The notes: generated from the letters alone by a model not told the origin. 64,000 bases of DNA from Lacrimispora sphenoides JCM 1415 (GCF_900105615.1 NZ_LT630003.1:1860001-1924000), one strand, 5' to 3'. Positions 27,605 to 36,859 are shown, numbered from the stretch's first letter. Made by a program: numbers and translations.

Positions 27605-28289
27605 TTACGTCTCCATCGAAATTAATTTTACCATCGTGTACCCGGATCACCCGCCTGGCTTCCTTTGCAATGGCGCTGTCATGGGTGATCATGACGATGG
27701 TATTTCCCTCATCGTTCAGCTTTTTTAAGAAATTAAGGACTTCCCGGCTGGTTTTTGAATCCAGAGCCCCCGTAGGCTCATCGGCCAGAATCAGGGAGGG
27801 ATCTCCTGCCAGCGCCCTTGCAATGGAAACCCTCTGCTGCTGGCCTCCGGAAAGCTGATTGGGAAAATTTTTCCACTTTTCCGCCAGGCCAACCCGTTCC
27901 AGAGAGGCCATGGCCCGTTTGTTCCGTTCATTGGTTCCTGCCCCTGCATATAACAGGGGCAGTTCCACATTTTCAAGAAGATTCAGTCTGGGAAGCAGAT
28001 TGTACTGCTGGAAGATAAAGCCAATCATCTTATTCCGTATCCCGGCCAGCTGGTTATCCGACATCCTGCCCACATCCTCACCGCCCAGAAGATATTCTCC
28101 TGACGTGGGAACATCCAGTGCGCCTATAATATTCATGAGCGTGGATTTTCCGCTTCCCGACTTTCCTACAATAGCCACGAATTCCCCGTGGCAGATGGTC
28201 AAAGACACGCCGTTGTTTGCACGGACCTCCTCCTCTCCCATCTGGTATATTTTATAGATATCTTTTAATTCAATCAAGGTATTTTCCAA
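27582..28289 (-). CDS. MacB/LolD-type ABC transporter ATPase
   Basis: A 235-residue ATPase with Walker A GKSGSGKST, Q-loop FQQYNLLPRL, signature LSGGQQQR, Walker B ILADEPTGALD and H-loop MITHD, all typical of the MacB/LolD/FtsE-like group. It lies between the adaptor gene (23 bases upstream) and the permease gene (overlapping). It drives conformational cycling of the permease. Confidence 0.93.
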   Translation of the reverse strand: MENTLIELKDIYKIYQMGEEEVRANNGVSLTICHGEFVAIVGKSGSGKSTLMNIIGALDVPTSGEYLLGGEDVGRMSDNQLAGIRNKMIGFIFQQYNLLPRLNLLENVELPLLYAGAGTNERNKRAMASLERVGLAEKWKNFPNQLSGGQQQRVSIARALAGDPSLILADEPTGALDSKTSREVLNFLKKLNDEGNTIVMITHDSAIAKEARRVIRVHDGKINFDGDVNEYSAIL

Positions 28290-28312
28290 GCTATATAACC
28301 TCCTTGCGGCCC

Positions 28313-30073
28313 TTATGGCTGACGGACGCCGCTGCCGGAACCGCCGCTGCTGCCTTCACTGCGGTACCTGACTCCAGAACCGGAACCTGAGCCGCCTGGG
28401 CCTACATTTATGCCGCCCATGCCTCCCGGCATCACAACATTCATTGATGTGCCTACAGTAGTTTGTGCAACGTAAACCTCCTGATTCTCTTCCAATCCGC
28501 TGTTAATTTCCACATAATCATCATTGATCAGGCCTGTGGTAACTTCTACCGCCCGAAAGCCTGCCGGAATGTTCCCCTGAGGCTCCTTCACCGAATCATC
28601 CTTTACATAGACCTGATTTCCCCGCATAAGCGCATCGGCCGGTACGGCAAGGACATCGGCCGCTTTATCCAAAATGATTACCCCATCTACGTTCATGCCT
28701 GGGAGAAGCTCATCCATACCATCGTTTAAGGTGATAGTAACAGGATAATTGGTGACCCCGTTGGAAGTAGAGCTTTCCAGGCTTACATTGGTAACTGTGC
28801 CGGAAAAGGTTTTACCAGGTACGGCATCGGCAGTAATATTCACCTCCTGGCCTACTTTCACGGACTTGACATCCAATTCATCCACAGACATTTTAAACGT
28901 ATAGCCCGACATATCGTATATGACTGCCAGGGTTGTGCTTCCGCTGGAGCTTTTGGTGATCTTATCTCCCGCTTTCACGGTTTTTGTAATGACCTTTCCG
29001 GATATAGGTGCGGTAATGGTATAGTTATCATAAGTATTCTCGGTACTCTCCAGTTTGCTTTTTGCTCCTTCCAGAGTTTCCTGGGCCTTTTCCATCGTAT
29101 CTTTATATGTGCGAAGCAGTTTATCCGCAGACTTGCTTTCCATTGTAAATAGAGGAGTTCCCTTCGTTACATAATCACCTTCATGCACCAGCAGGGTTCC
29201 TACCTCCACGTTGGAGGATAAGTCCGCTTTCATGGTCGACTCAAGCTTGGGTTCAAATGTTGCTTCCACACTGCACACATAATCGCCTATCGCTGCCGTA
29301 GCCGGGGTATCCGTGGTAAGACCGCCTGGATTTGTAACTTCAATGGTGACATAACGAACGATACGCCCTCCAGTTAAGGTTACATCCATATTGCTGACAG
29401 AAGTGACTGCACCCTGAATCTGCTCTCCTGTATCGGTAAGGGTAAGAACCGCCGCCTGTCCGGCCGTTATCTGGGCTGCCTCTCCGGAGAGGAATGGAAG
29501 CTTGATCTTCATGGTTTTATCATCATAAACAGAGGCAATTTCCGTATTGTTTCCTACTTTATCACCTTCCTTAATGGAAAGCGATTTTATGTACCCGCTC
29601 TCTGTGGATTTATAGGTATTTCCGCTGTAATCACCTAAAGCAGAATTGTAATCATCCAGCGCAGTTTGATAATTTTCCTGAGCTCTGGACAGGGAGTTGT
29701 TCACCGATGTCATCTCCGATTCCATGGATGATGTATCGATCCGGTAGAGGATCTGTCCCTTTTCTACCTCGTCTCCCTCTTCAAAATCTGCTGCAATGAC
29801 TTCTCCTTCCACCAAAGAGGTAATGTCATAGGTATTCTGAGGAGAAATGGTTCCAGAGGAGGATAGCTCAGAAACAATGTCCTGCTTCGTAACTTTTGCA
29901 GTTCTTATGCTCTTTGATTCGGCGGATGCTTCCTTTGATTTTTTAAAGCTTGCCGCCGCCATCACTCCTGCCAGCACCGCAAGGATTATGATAAGAAGGA
30001 TCAAAATCTTTTTTCCCTTTATCCGTCCTTTTCTTTTTTCTTTTGAAAATAATTTCTGAATGACTTTTTTCAT
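28313..30073 (-). CDS. MacA/HlyD-type efflux adaptor
   Basis: A 586-residue membrane-anchored adaptor. One N-terminal helix (about 24-44) follows a very basic start. A biotinyl-lipoyl hybrid motif (EEGDEVEKGQILYRID, about 98-113), a short coiled coil (about 115-150), a second lipoyl half and barrel-like domains come next. The C-terminus is a Gly/Ser-rich tail with Met-Gly-Gly runs. In this one-membrane organism it has no TolC partner, so it probably acts as a wall-spanning chaperone of the exporter. AGGAG precedes the ATG. Confidence 0.88.
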   Translation of the reverse strand: MKKVIQKLFSKEKRKGRIKGKKILILLIIILAVLAGVMAAASFKKSKEASAESKSIRTAKVTKQDIVSELSSSGTISPQNTYDITSLVEGEVIAADFEEGDEVEKGQILYRIDTSSMESEMTSVNNSLSRAQENYQTALDDYNSALGDYSGNTYKSTESGYIKSLSIKEGDKVGNNTEIASVYDDKTMKIKLPFLSGEAAQITAGQAAVLTLTDTGEQIQGAVTSVSNMDVTLTGGRIVRYVTIEVTNPGGLTTDTPATAAIGDYVCSVEATFEPKLESTMKADLSSNVEVGTLLVHEGDYVTKGTPLFTMESKSADKLLRTYKDTMEKAQETLEGAKSKLESTENTYDNYTITAPISGKVITKTVKAGDKITKSSSGSTTLAVIYDMSGYTFKMSVDELDVKSVKVGQEVNITADAVPGKTFSGTVTNVSLESSTSNGVTNYPVTITLNDGMDELLPGMNVDGVIILDKAADVLAVPADALMRGNQVYVKDDSVKEPQGNIPAGFRAVEVTTGLINDDYVEINSGLEENQEVYVAQTTVGTSMNVVMPGGMGGINVGPGGSGSGSGVRYRSEGSSGGSGSGVRQP

Positions 30074-30095
30074 TCCGGCTTCTCCTGTTAATCTT

Positions 30096-31184
30096 CTATT
30101 CTATATAATCAATGACAGTCCGGGTTTCATTTCCATCGTTATCTACAGACAGGGTATAGACCAGATTCACGGTATCACCTACCCGTAGATCCCCATAGGA
30201 AGAAAATGCAAACTTCATCTCAGTGCTGGTAAGCTCGTAGGTGTTGCCGTCATCCAGTATGATTGCTCCCGGTGTCATTAAATCCGAAGAATCATAAACA
30301 ACGTTTGTGATTTCCCCAAATACGGCGGAGCGTCCGTTTTCATTTTCGTTTCCAATGGTATAAAGCCACACGGTTTTAGAAATGGTATGATAATATACCA
30401 GAACTCCGTCTTCGCTTTCCAAGGAAACATCAATTGCATTGCTGGAATTATTAACAGGTTCTCCATCAAGATAAATATTGGCTTCACTAAGCTTAAAAGG
30501 TAATATGGATTTGAGCCTGCTGCTGCTTTTTGCGATCTTCGGTCCCTTGATACTGTTGTCGACCATTGAAAACGGATCGATCTCCCCATCACTGGTCAAT
30601 TCGCAGTTTAAGCTTTTTCCAAACATGGTTCCAGATTTCGTATCTGTTTTTAACAAATTATAAAACAGGTTGATGCAGTCTTCTTTATTTAAGACTTCCA
30701 AAGCCTCTTTATTCAGATTTTCATCCAGTTCCAGAAAATGATATTTGGAAAGCCTGGAACCGGTCTGGTCACCGGTAAAGTCAGAATTTGCATAGCCCAA
30801 AAGTCCTAAAACTCCTTTTACCCCTTCCTGAAGTGTTATGGAATCGTCTGGTTTAAAATTTCCTCCTAAATATCCGTTCATCCACCCCTGTTCCGCTGCA
30901 ATCCTGATTTGGGCTGCATATTCATGGTTTCTTGGAACATCGGCAAATACGGAAGTGTTACTGGTCTTGCCGGCCGTGCTTCGATAGGAGGATGCATTTA
31001 CCAGCATGCTGGCAAATTCTCCCCGCGTCACCGACAGATTCAGATTCCCGGTGTTCATGATTCCCGAAACTCCGACTACCTTTTTCCTTAAATCAAAACT
31101 ACTTGATGCCTCAGTTATCATAGGGCTGACTGCCGTCGCGGCCATTACAAAAGCCAGGGAAGCCGCTATTTTACGTCCGTTCAT
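30096..31184 (-). CDS. Secreted S-layer-homology (SLH) domain protein
   Basis: A 362-residue exported protein. A signal peptide (cleavage near residue 29, after TEA) is followed by SLH-type repeats (about 40-190; the TRGEFASMLVNA and FADVPRNHEYAAQIRIAAEQGWMNG-like blocks, the second only partly matching). A beta-rich C-terminal region of unknown fold completes it. The ATG at 31184 with GAGGAG was chosen over an in-frame TTG at 31208. It heads the operon with the MacAB-like exporter and may hold the exporter to the wall or monitor envelope state. It is divergent from the two-component genes at 31521. Confidence 0.82.
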   Translation of the reverse strand: MNGRKIAASLAFVMAATAVSPMITEASSSFDLRKKVVGVSGIMNTGNLNLSVTRGEFASMLVNASSYRSTAGKTSNTSVFADVPRNHEYAAQIRIAAEQGWMNGYLGGNFKPDDSITLQEGVKGVLGLLGYANSDFTGDQTGSRLSKYHFLELDENLNKEALEVLNKEDCINLFYNLLKTDTKSGTMFGKSLNCELTSDGEIDPFSMVDNSIKGPKIAKSSSRLKSILPFKLSEANIYLDGEPVNNSSNAIDVSLESEDGVLVYYHTISKTVWLYTIGNENENGRSAVFGEITNVVYDSSDLMTPGAIILDDGNTYELTSTEMKFAFSSYGDLRVGDTVNLVYTLSVDNDGNETRTVIDYIE

Positions 31185-31520
31185 CCAGTTTCTCCTCTCA
31201 TCATTCAAATCTGAAGCTTATTTTAACAGGCGCTTATGTCTGTTTTGTGACAGTAAGCTGAAATTAACCTGAAACTTGGTATTTCTGACGAAAAGTTCCT
31301 TGTATTCTTTATACCATAGCAGACCCTGGGTATGGTATTTCAGCTTATTTTAAGCTTAAACCCTTATGATTAAGCTTAGAAAATTTCTTAACTGCCGCGG
31401 CACCCCAATGAATAAGCGGGCAAATTCGTACGCACAAAAATGTAAGATTGCCTAACAGGCAGTCTCAGCTTATAATAGATGACAACAGGTTCATAATAAT
31501 AAGTATAGGAGAATCGAATC
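31185..31520. promoter_or_regulatory. Divergent control region with phased repeats between SLH operon and response regulator
   Basis: This 336-base gap has no ORF but dense repeats. CTGAAA occurs at 31258-31263 and 31269-31274 (11-bp phase). AGCTTA occurs at 31342-31347 and 31353-31358 (11-bp phase) and again at 31373-31378. AGCTTATTTTAA occurs near 31215 and 31342. A dyad pairs ATACCATA (31311-31318) with TATGGTAT (31331-31338). These look like OmpR-family binding sites. A promoter TTGCCT-17-TATAAT (31448-31476) serves the plus-strand regulator. Confidence 0.6.
31448..31476 (+). promoter_or_regulatory. Promoter of the response regulator gene
   Basis: TTGCCT (31448-31453), 17-base spacer, TATAAT (31471-31476), 45 bases ahead of the ATG at 31521. 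Confidence 0.65.
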
Positions 31521-32195
31521 ATGAAGGTATTGATTGTAGAAGACGAAGTAAGGCTGGCCGATGCTTTGGGACAGATTATGAAGGAACAACATTACCAGGC
31601 TGATATTGTGTATAATGGTACTGACGGTTTGTCCTGCGGTCTTTCCGGGGAATATGACGTCATTGTTTTAGATGTCATGCTGCCGGGAGAAAATGGTTTT
31701 CAAGTGGTGAAAAAGCTGAGAGAGGCCCGCATCCAGACTCCTGTTCTCTTGCTGACCGCACGGGATGACATTCAGGATAAGGTAACCGGACTTGACAGAG
31801 GAGCTGATGACTATATGACAAAGCCCTTTATACCGGAAGAGCTGTTAGCCCGCATCAGGGCTCTCTCCCGCCGTCAGGGAGAAGTAATCGTAGAAGAAAT
31901 GAAATTCGGAGACTTGACACTTTCTCTCTCTGGCAATGATTTATGCTGCGGCACCAAATCCATTCATCTTGGATATAAGGAATTTGAAGTGTTAAAGATC
32001 CTTATGAGCAATTCCGGAAGGATCGTTTCAAAGGAAACTCTCATCTCAAGGGTATGGGGCAGCGATTCCGACGCAGAGGACAATAATGTTGAGGCTTATA
32101 TTTCCTTTTTACGCAAAAAGCTGAATTTTGTGGGTTCAAGGGTGGAAATCAGCACTCTCCGAAAGGTCGGATACCGCCTGGAGGAAACAACATGA
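31521..32195 (+). CDS. OmpR-family response regulator
   Basis: A 224-residue regulator with receiver acidic residues E7/D8, phospho-acceptor D51 in LDVMLPG, conserved Lys in YMTKPF and a C-terminal winged helix ending TLRKVGYRLEE. Its stop overlaps the kinase start (ATGA). It is divergent from the SLH-exporter operon with phased repeats between them, so it likely controls that operon in response to envelope stress or antimicrobial peptides. Confidence 0.92.
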   Translation: MKVLIVEDEVRLADALGQIMKEQHYQADIVYNGTDGLSCGLSGEYDVIVLDVMLPGENGFQVVKKLREARIQTPVLLLTARDDIQDKVTGLDRGADDYMTKPFIPEELLARIRALSRRQGEVIVEEMKFGDLTLSLSGNDLCCGTKSIHLGYKEFEVLKILMSNSGRIVSKETLISRVWGSDSDAEDNNVEAYISFLRKKLNFVGSRVEISTLRKVGYRLEETT

Positions 32196-33460
32196 TAAAA
32201 AAATTAAGAAGACGGTTTGTTTTAGTTAACATGATTTTTGTAATAACCATTCTTTCCGCTGTTCTTGGTATCTTTTACTACGCCAATTTTAAACGCATCG
32301 AGCGGCAGACCGTCATGGCTCTTTACCAGGCCGTCGACCGAAACCAGCCGGACCATCTGCCGGATAAGGTAGAAATCACCCGCAGACCTCAAAGGAACCT
32401 GCCGCCTCTTGTCCCTATTTTCGTGGTTAATTTAAACAACCGCAACTCCATAGAAAACATAAGGGAAAACAATTTAACGGTTACCAGGGAGCTGGCTTCC
32501 ACCCTGGTGGAGCTGGCAAAAGCGAATGACTCTTCCCAGGGGGAACTTAAGGATTATTCTCTTCGCTACCTTAAAGTTTCTTCCATAGAGGGTACGAAAA
32601 TAGTATTTGCAGACCAAAGATATGAACGGGATAATTTAAAAGCCCTCCTGATCAATTGTCTGCTGATCTTTCTTGCGGCGGTTTTTCTTTTTTTGATCCT
32701 GAGTATTTTCCTTTCCCGTCTGGCGTTAAGGCCTGTGGAAACCGCATGGCGGATGCAAAACCAGTTCATTGCCGATGCATCCCATGAACTTAAGACACCT
32801 CTTACTGTAATTCTGGCCAATTTACAGATTCTTTCCCTTCATAAGGAATGCACCATCATGGATCAGCAGAAATGGCTGAACAACACAAAAGAAGAGGCAG
32901 AACGCATGAAGCAGCTTGTGGAAGAACTGCTCTTTTTGGCCCGCTCCGATACTGGGGCCGTCCAGGCCTCCCAGATGGCAATGGCTCCTCTTGATTTCAG
33001 TGACATCGTATTAAACGGTGTCCTGCTTTTTGAATCCGTTGCCTTTGAAAATAAGGTGAACCTGGAAAATAAAATTGATACCGGTATTATCCTGGAAGGC
33101 TGGGAAGTCCAGCTAAAGCAGGTAATCAACATCCTGCTGGACAATGCCTGCAAATACGCTGGTAAACATGGTTCCGTATCTGTCAGCTTAAAAAAATCCA
33201 CCCATAATGCCGTCTTGACCGTTCAAAATACGGGAGACCCTATTCCCGAAAAGGAGCAGATCCATGTCTTTGAACGGTTTTACCGGACGGATGAATCAAG
33301 AGCCCGTAAGGATGGAGGCTATGGACTTGGCCTTTCCATTGCAAAGACCATTGTTGACCACCATAAGGGAAGGATTAACCTGACCAGCAGCCTTGAAACA
33401 GGAACTATTTTTACTGTCAGCTTTCCCCTCTCTTCCCGCCAGCACATAAACAGAACATAA
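32192..33460 (+). CDS. Sensor histidine kinase
   Basis: A 422-residue membrane kinase with two helices (about 10-30 and 150-172) bordering an extracytoplasmic sensor of about 120 residues. The H-box is ADASHELKTPLT, followed by N-box NILLDNACKYA, a divergent G1 box (NTGDPIP) and G2 GGYGLGLSI. It is translationally coupled to its regulator. The signal is unknown. Confidence 0.92.
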   Translation: MIKKLRRRFVLVNMIFVITILSAVLGIFYYANFKRIERQTVMALYQAVDRNQPDHLPDKVEITRRPQRNLPPLVPIFVVNLNNRNSIENIRENNLTVTRELASTLVELAKANDSSQGELKDYSLRYLKVSSIEGTKIVFADQRYERDNLKALLINCLLIFLAAVFLFLILSIFLSRLALRPVETAWRMQNQFIADASHELKTPLTVILANLQILSLHKECTIMDQQKWLNNTKEEAERMKQLVEELLFLARSDTGAVQASQMAMAPLDFSDIVLNGVLLFESVAFENKVNLENKIDTGIILEGWEVQLKQVINILLDNACKYAGKHGSVSVSLKKSTHNAVLTVQNTGDPIPEKEQIHVFERFYRTDESRARKDGGYGLGLSIAKTIVDHHKGRINLTSSLETGTIFTVSFPLSSRQHINRT

Positions 33461-33464
33461 AAAA

Positions 33465-33497
33465 GGAGCAATTGCAGGTTTTTACCTCAATTGCTCC
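33465..33497. terminator. Bidirectional terminator between convergent kinase and alarmone-synthetase genes
   Basis: GGAGCAATTG (33465-33474) pairs with CAATTGCTCC (33488-33497), with inner AGGT/ACCT pairing and a T4 loop. It lies between two convergent genes with an A-run on one side. Confidence 0.88.
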
Positions 33498-33507
33498 CTT
33501 CTCTTAT

Positions 33508-34218
33508 TTATTTAGAAACTGCAATTCCATGATCCTCAATTCTCTTTCTGATACCCAGCATTCTTTCGTCGGTCTGTGCGATCACATCCGCACACTCCCG
33601 CAGTTCTTCGCTGATTTCCTGGGAATACTCTTCCACTTCTTTTTTATATTTTAATTGGTGGTCCAGACTGGCCCAGAAATCCATGGCAATGGTACGGATC
33701 TGGACCTCTGCCCTCATCCATTTTTTCTGGTCGGAAAAGAACACGGGGATCTCTACGATCATATGATAGCTGCGGTAACCATTTTTTTTGGGGTGGCGGA
33801 TGTAATCCTTAATGGCAATGATATGTACATCATCCTGGCGGGCCAGCATATCTGCCACAGCATAAATATCATCAAGGAACGAGCAGATCACGCGGATTCC
33901 TGCAACATCATCCAGATTTTCCATCATGGATTCCAGGGAAACCGGCAGCCCTCTGCGCTGCAGCTTTTCCACAATGCTGATGGGCTTCTTTACTCTTGAT
34001 TTAACCATTTCAATTGGGTTTCTGGAGTTCCTGACTGACAGTTCATCATTTAGGACCTCCAGCTTTGTCTTGATCTCCCGGATGGCACAGGTATACATCA
34101 TCATAGCTTCCTGAAACTGGTATGCCTGCTTCATAAGCGGGTCCGGAACCTGAACCAGATTGGGAACATTCACAATGGACTGGTTCAATTCACTATTGGG
34201 GTTCATGCTAATATTCAT
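33508..34218 (-). CDS. Small alarmone synthetase (RelA/SpoT-domain GTP pyrophosphokinase)
   Basis: A 236-residue single-domain (p)ppGpp synthetase of the YjbM/YwaC (RelP/RelQ) type, with no hydrolase or TGS domain. The ATP- and GTP-binding region includes SRVKKP, DDVAGIRVICSF, KDYIRHPKKNGYRSYH and the EVQIRTIAMDFWASL motif. It makes stringent-response alarmone. The genes upstream (mrp, HAD) are on the same strand but separate units. Confidence 0.92.
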   Translation of the reverse strand: MNISMNPNSELNQSIVNVPNLVQVPDPLMKQAYQFQEAMMMYTCAIREIKTKLEVLNDELSVRNSRNPIEMVKSRVKKPISIVEKLQRRGLPVSLESMMENLDDVAGIRVICSFLDDIYAVADMLARQDDVHIIAIKDYIRHPKKNGYRSYHMIVEIPVFFSDQKKWMRAEVQIRTIAMDFWASLDHQLKYKKEVEEYSQEISEELRECADVIAQTDERMLGIRKRIEDHGIAVSK

Positions 34219-34244
34219 TCTTATCCCTCGAAACTTACATTACT

Positions 34245-35081
34245 TTAAGCTTTCTCTGCTGCCGAAACTGCCTCGTTAAGCCAGTTCACCTCTAAATACT
34301 CGACCGTACCGCCATCCACTGCGGCTGCGATCTGTGGATCAATGGGGATTTTAGCCAGAACAGTAAGACCATTCACTTTGGCTGCTTCATCCACGCGGCT
34401 CTCCCCAAATACTGAAATCTGCTTTCCACAGTCCGGGCAATTCAAATAACTCATGTTTTCCACCAGTCCCAGAATCGGTATGTTCATCTTTTTCGCCATA
34501 TTTACCGCTTTTTCAACAATCATGGTAACCAGCTCCTGAGGAGAGGTGACAATGATAATTCCGTCCACAGGAAGGGACTGGAACACGGTTAAGGGCACAT
34601 CTCCGGTTCCCGGAGGCATGTCCACGAACATGTAGTCAATATTATCCCATAGGGCCTCCTGCCAGAACTGTTTCACAGCTCCTGCAATGACCGGCCCCCG
34701 CCAGATGACAGGATCCGTCTCATGATCCAGAATCAGATTCGCTGACATCACTTCAATTCCTGTTGCCGTGGTAGCCGGGATCATAAGGCCATTAGGCGTC
34801 ATGCCCACACCGTAATCCGAAAGGCCAAAGGCCTTTGGAATGGAAGGGCCGGTGATATCCGCATCAAGGATTGCCGTTTTATAACCTTTCCCGTTCATAC
34901 CTACAGCCATCAGGGACGTTACCAGGGATTTACCCACGCCGCCCTTTCCGCTTACAACCCCAATTACCTTTTTTACTGTGCTGGCAGGGTTAAGGGGTTC
35001 TAAAAAACTTACCTGTTCCTCTCGGCTGCCGCAGTTCTCCTGGCAGGTATTACAATTATGAGTACAATTTACCTCACTCAT
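34245..35081 (-). CDS. Mrp/NBP35-family P-loop ATPase (Fe-S carrier)
   Basis: A 278-residue ApbC/Mrp ATPase that assembles and transfers [4Fe-4S] clusters. An N-terminal Cys-rich segment (CNTCQENC) precedes the deviant Walker A GKGGVGKS, the switch DMPPGTGD and a C-terminal CPDC that bridges the cluster in the dimer. AGGAGG precedes the ATG. It overlaps the end of the HAD gene by 8 bases. It could serve iron-sulfur enzymes such as the hydratase and the hydrogenase in this window, but is more likely a general carrier. Confidence 0.92.
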   Translation of the reverse strand: MSEVNCTHNCNTCQENCGSREEQVSFLEPLNPASTVKKVIGVVSGKGGVGKSLVTSLMAVGMNGKGYKTAILDADITGPSIPKAFGLSDYGVGMTPNGLMIPATTATGIEVMSANLILDHETDPVIWRGPVIAGAVKQFWQEALWDNIDYMFVDMPPGTGDVPLTVFQSLPVDGIIIVTSPQELVTMIVEKAVNMAKKMNIPILGLVENMSYLNCPDCGKQISVFGESRVDEAAKVNGLTVLAKIPIDPQIAAAVDGGTVEYLEVNWLNEAVSAAEKA

Positions 35082-35892
35082 TGATGATTCCTCCTAATGA
35101 ATTATAGTCTAATATATGGAAGACGGCTTTTTTTAAGCCATCTGTTTCTATCGAATCCGTAACATAACCGGCTGCACTCTTTACCTCGTCAGAGGCATTT
35201 CCCATGGCAATTCCAAGGCCCGCACCGGTTATCATGGAAATATCATTATTGCCGTCGCCAATGGCAGCCATCTCACCGGCAGAAAAGCCGTAATGCTCTG
35301 CCATCTTCATGATCCCGTTCCACTTACTTCCGCCTGCGGGAATCACATCACAGCCCATTTCGTCATGCCAGCGCATGAACTCGCAGCCGCAAAGATACTT
35401 CTTCAGCTTCTGCTCCATGTCGTAGGATACATAAGGTATTATCTGGTAAATACGCTGGTTTTTGGCCCGTTCTACATTAAAAACCGGAGGAATCCTGGTT
35501 CCGATATCCGACTGGACCTTTTCCACCACATGATTCACCATATTGATGTACATGCGGTCCCCTTCCATAAACATGCAGGGAAATGGCTCTTCCTCCAAAA
35601 GCATTAAAGTTCTCTCAACTTCACCAGGATCTATGGGAAGATCATAAATGATCCTGTCTCCGCAATAGCAATACTGGCCGTTTAGCGTCACATAGCCGTC
35701 AAAGGGAATTCCCTCCAGAAGGTTTTCTTCTTCCATTTCAAGCTTATGGCGCCCCGTTGCAATAAACAGCAGGATTCCTGCCTTTCTGGCTTCCAAAAGT
35801 GCCTCTTTTGTACTGTCCGGAATCCGTTTTGTTTGAAAATCCCGAAGCGTTCCATCAATATCAAAAAAAATGGCCTTTATCTTCTTTTCCAC
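35074..35892 (-). CDS. HAD-family (Cof-type) phosphatase
   Basis: A phosphatase of about 272 residues, of the Cof/HAD IIB class. Motif I DIDGTL near the start, motif II in LFIATGR, and C-terminal motifs KWNGI and GDGNNDISM are seen, with a cap domain between. The likely start is GTG at 35892 (AGAAGG about 11 bases ahead); an in-frame TTG at 35913 is also possible. Substrates of this family are sugar phosphates, FMN or other small phosphates. It is coupled to mrp by overlap. Confidence 0.85.
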   Translation of the reverse strand: MEKKIKAIFFDIDGTLRDFQTKRIPDSTKEALLEARKAGILLFIATGRHKLEMEEENLLEGIPFDGYVTLNGQYCYCGDRIIYDLPIDPGEVERTLMLLEEEPFPCMFMEGDRMYINMVNHVVEKVQSDIGTRIPPVFNVERAKNQRIYQIIPYVSYDMEQKLKKYLCGCEFMRWHDEMGCDVIPAGGSKWNGIMKMAEHYGFSAGEMAAIGDGNNDISMITGAGLGIAMGNASDEVKSAAGYVTDSIETDGLKKAVFHILDYNSLGGIINE

Positions 35893-36050
35893 TTTTCCAT
35901 CATTCCTTCTCAATCTGATTATTCTTATCTGTGCCCGTCACAACATGCAAACACTTAAGATTATAATATATCTTATCTGAACTTGCAACGCAAAGGAAGA
36001 TAAAAGGAGGTTGCAGTGTCGCAGATTGCAAATATCCGATTGACTTGGCA

Positions 36051-36088
36051 AAAGGCCTGTGCCGTCATCAATGACGCTACAGGCCTTT
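36051..36088. terminator. Terminator downstream of folT
   Basis: AAAGGCCTGT (36051-36060) pairs with ACAGGCCTTT (36079-36088), with inner CGTCAT/ATGACG pairing. It lies just downstream of the folT stop codon on the minus strand. Confidence 0.85.
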
Positions 36089-36093
36089 GTTTT

Positions 36094-36666
36094 TTATTTT
36101 GTTCCCGCAGTCCAAACATTACGGATAGTTTTAAAAACCCCCATGGTATCCAGCGCTTTTGACATGGAATAAAAAATCATGGAATCAATCGGCCACATGA
36201 CCAGGTTTTTAAGTGCCCTTGCCGGAAGAAGTACCATAAAGCCCTTTCCGTACAGGATAGAAAGACACATGGTATTAAGTATTACGTTACATACCAGCAT
36301 GACTAAAAGCTTGGAAACCAGGACTCTTCTTAAGGTGATCGGCTTTCTGTAATACATGCAGCCATACATGATACCTGCCAGAACAGTTACCAGGGTCAGT
36401 CCCGGAAAAAATGCTCCCGTAGGCTTTAAGAGGTATTTAAGCACATCCATACTTCCGGAAAAAAGGCCTCCTACTACCGGGCCAAACAGGTATGAAACCA
36501 TTCCATTGGGAATGGAAGAAAAACTGATCCGGATGTAATTTCCCATGTTAATGGAAAACATGCCCAAAACAATTGCTACTGCGCCAAACATGGCGGCTGT
36601 GGTAATGGTTCTTACAGACTTCAGCTCTCTGTAAGAATCGGTGAACAAAGTGACGAATTTTTTCAT
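36094..36666 (-). CDS. folT: Folate-family ECF transporter S component
   Basis: A 190-residue integral membrane substrate-capture protein with about six helices. It binds folate or tetrahydrofolate precursors and uses the shared ECF energising module encoded elsewhere. The ATG at 36666 with GGAGG is the clear start; an open frame upstream runs through the riboswitch and is not coding. The THF riboswitch directly upstream identifies the ligand class. The N-terminal TAAMFGAVAIVLGMF-type block is typical of S components. Confidence 0.9.
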   Translation of the reverse strand: MKKFVTLFTDSYRELKSVRTITTAAMFGAVAIVLGMFSINMGNYIRISFSSIPNGMVSYLFGPVVGGLFSGSMDVLKYLLKPTGAFFPGLTLVTVLAGIMYGCMYYRKPITLRRVLVSKLLVMLVCNVILNTMCLSILYGKGFMVLLPARALKNLVMWPIDSMIFYSMSKALDTMGVFKTIRNVWTAGTK

Positions 36667-36727
36667 AAAAAATACCTCCTTTGCAGACCTCTGACTACAA
36701 CCGGAGATAATATTCCTATCTTCTGAT

Positions 36728-36824
36728 GCAGCGGGATGCGACCGGTGTACCGCAAGAAAATCTTTTCGTCCGGCTGACAACTCCCTGTTCAGCTGGCACT
36801 TAACGCACACGGGTCTACTCTGCG
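36728..36824 (-). ncRNA. THF (tetrahydrofolate) riboswitch upstream of folT
   Basis: On the minus strand the conserved THF-I elements occur in order: GAGTAGA, GCGTTAAGTG, GGGAGTTGTC, then GGTCGCATCCCGCT, closed by GCAG/CTGC pairing. The spacing and position directly ahead of folT match known THF riboswitches. Control is probably translational, because the folT ribosome site lies about 50 bases downstream next to a CAGAGGTCTG element and no T-run terminator is present. Confidence 0.88.
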
Positions 36825-36859
36825 ACTATTAAATTGTATTTTGTAACGCCATCAGTATA

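Noticed and set aside
36016..36180. Plus-strand GTG ORF with an AGGAGG site downstream of folT
   Set aside because: It reads through the folT terminator hairpin and antisense to folT, with no protein-like features. The AGGAGG is probably chance.
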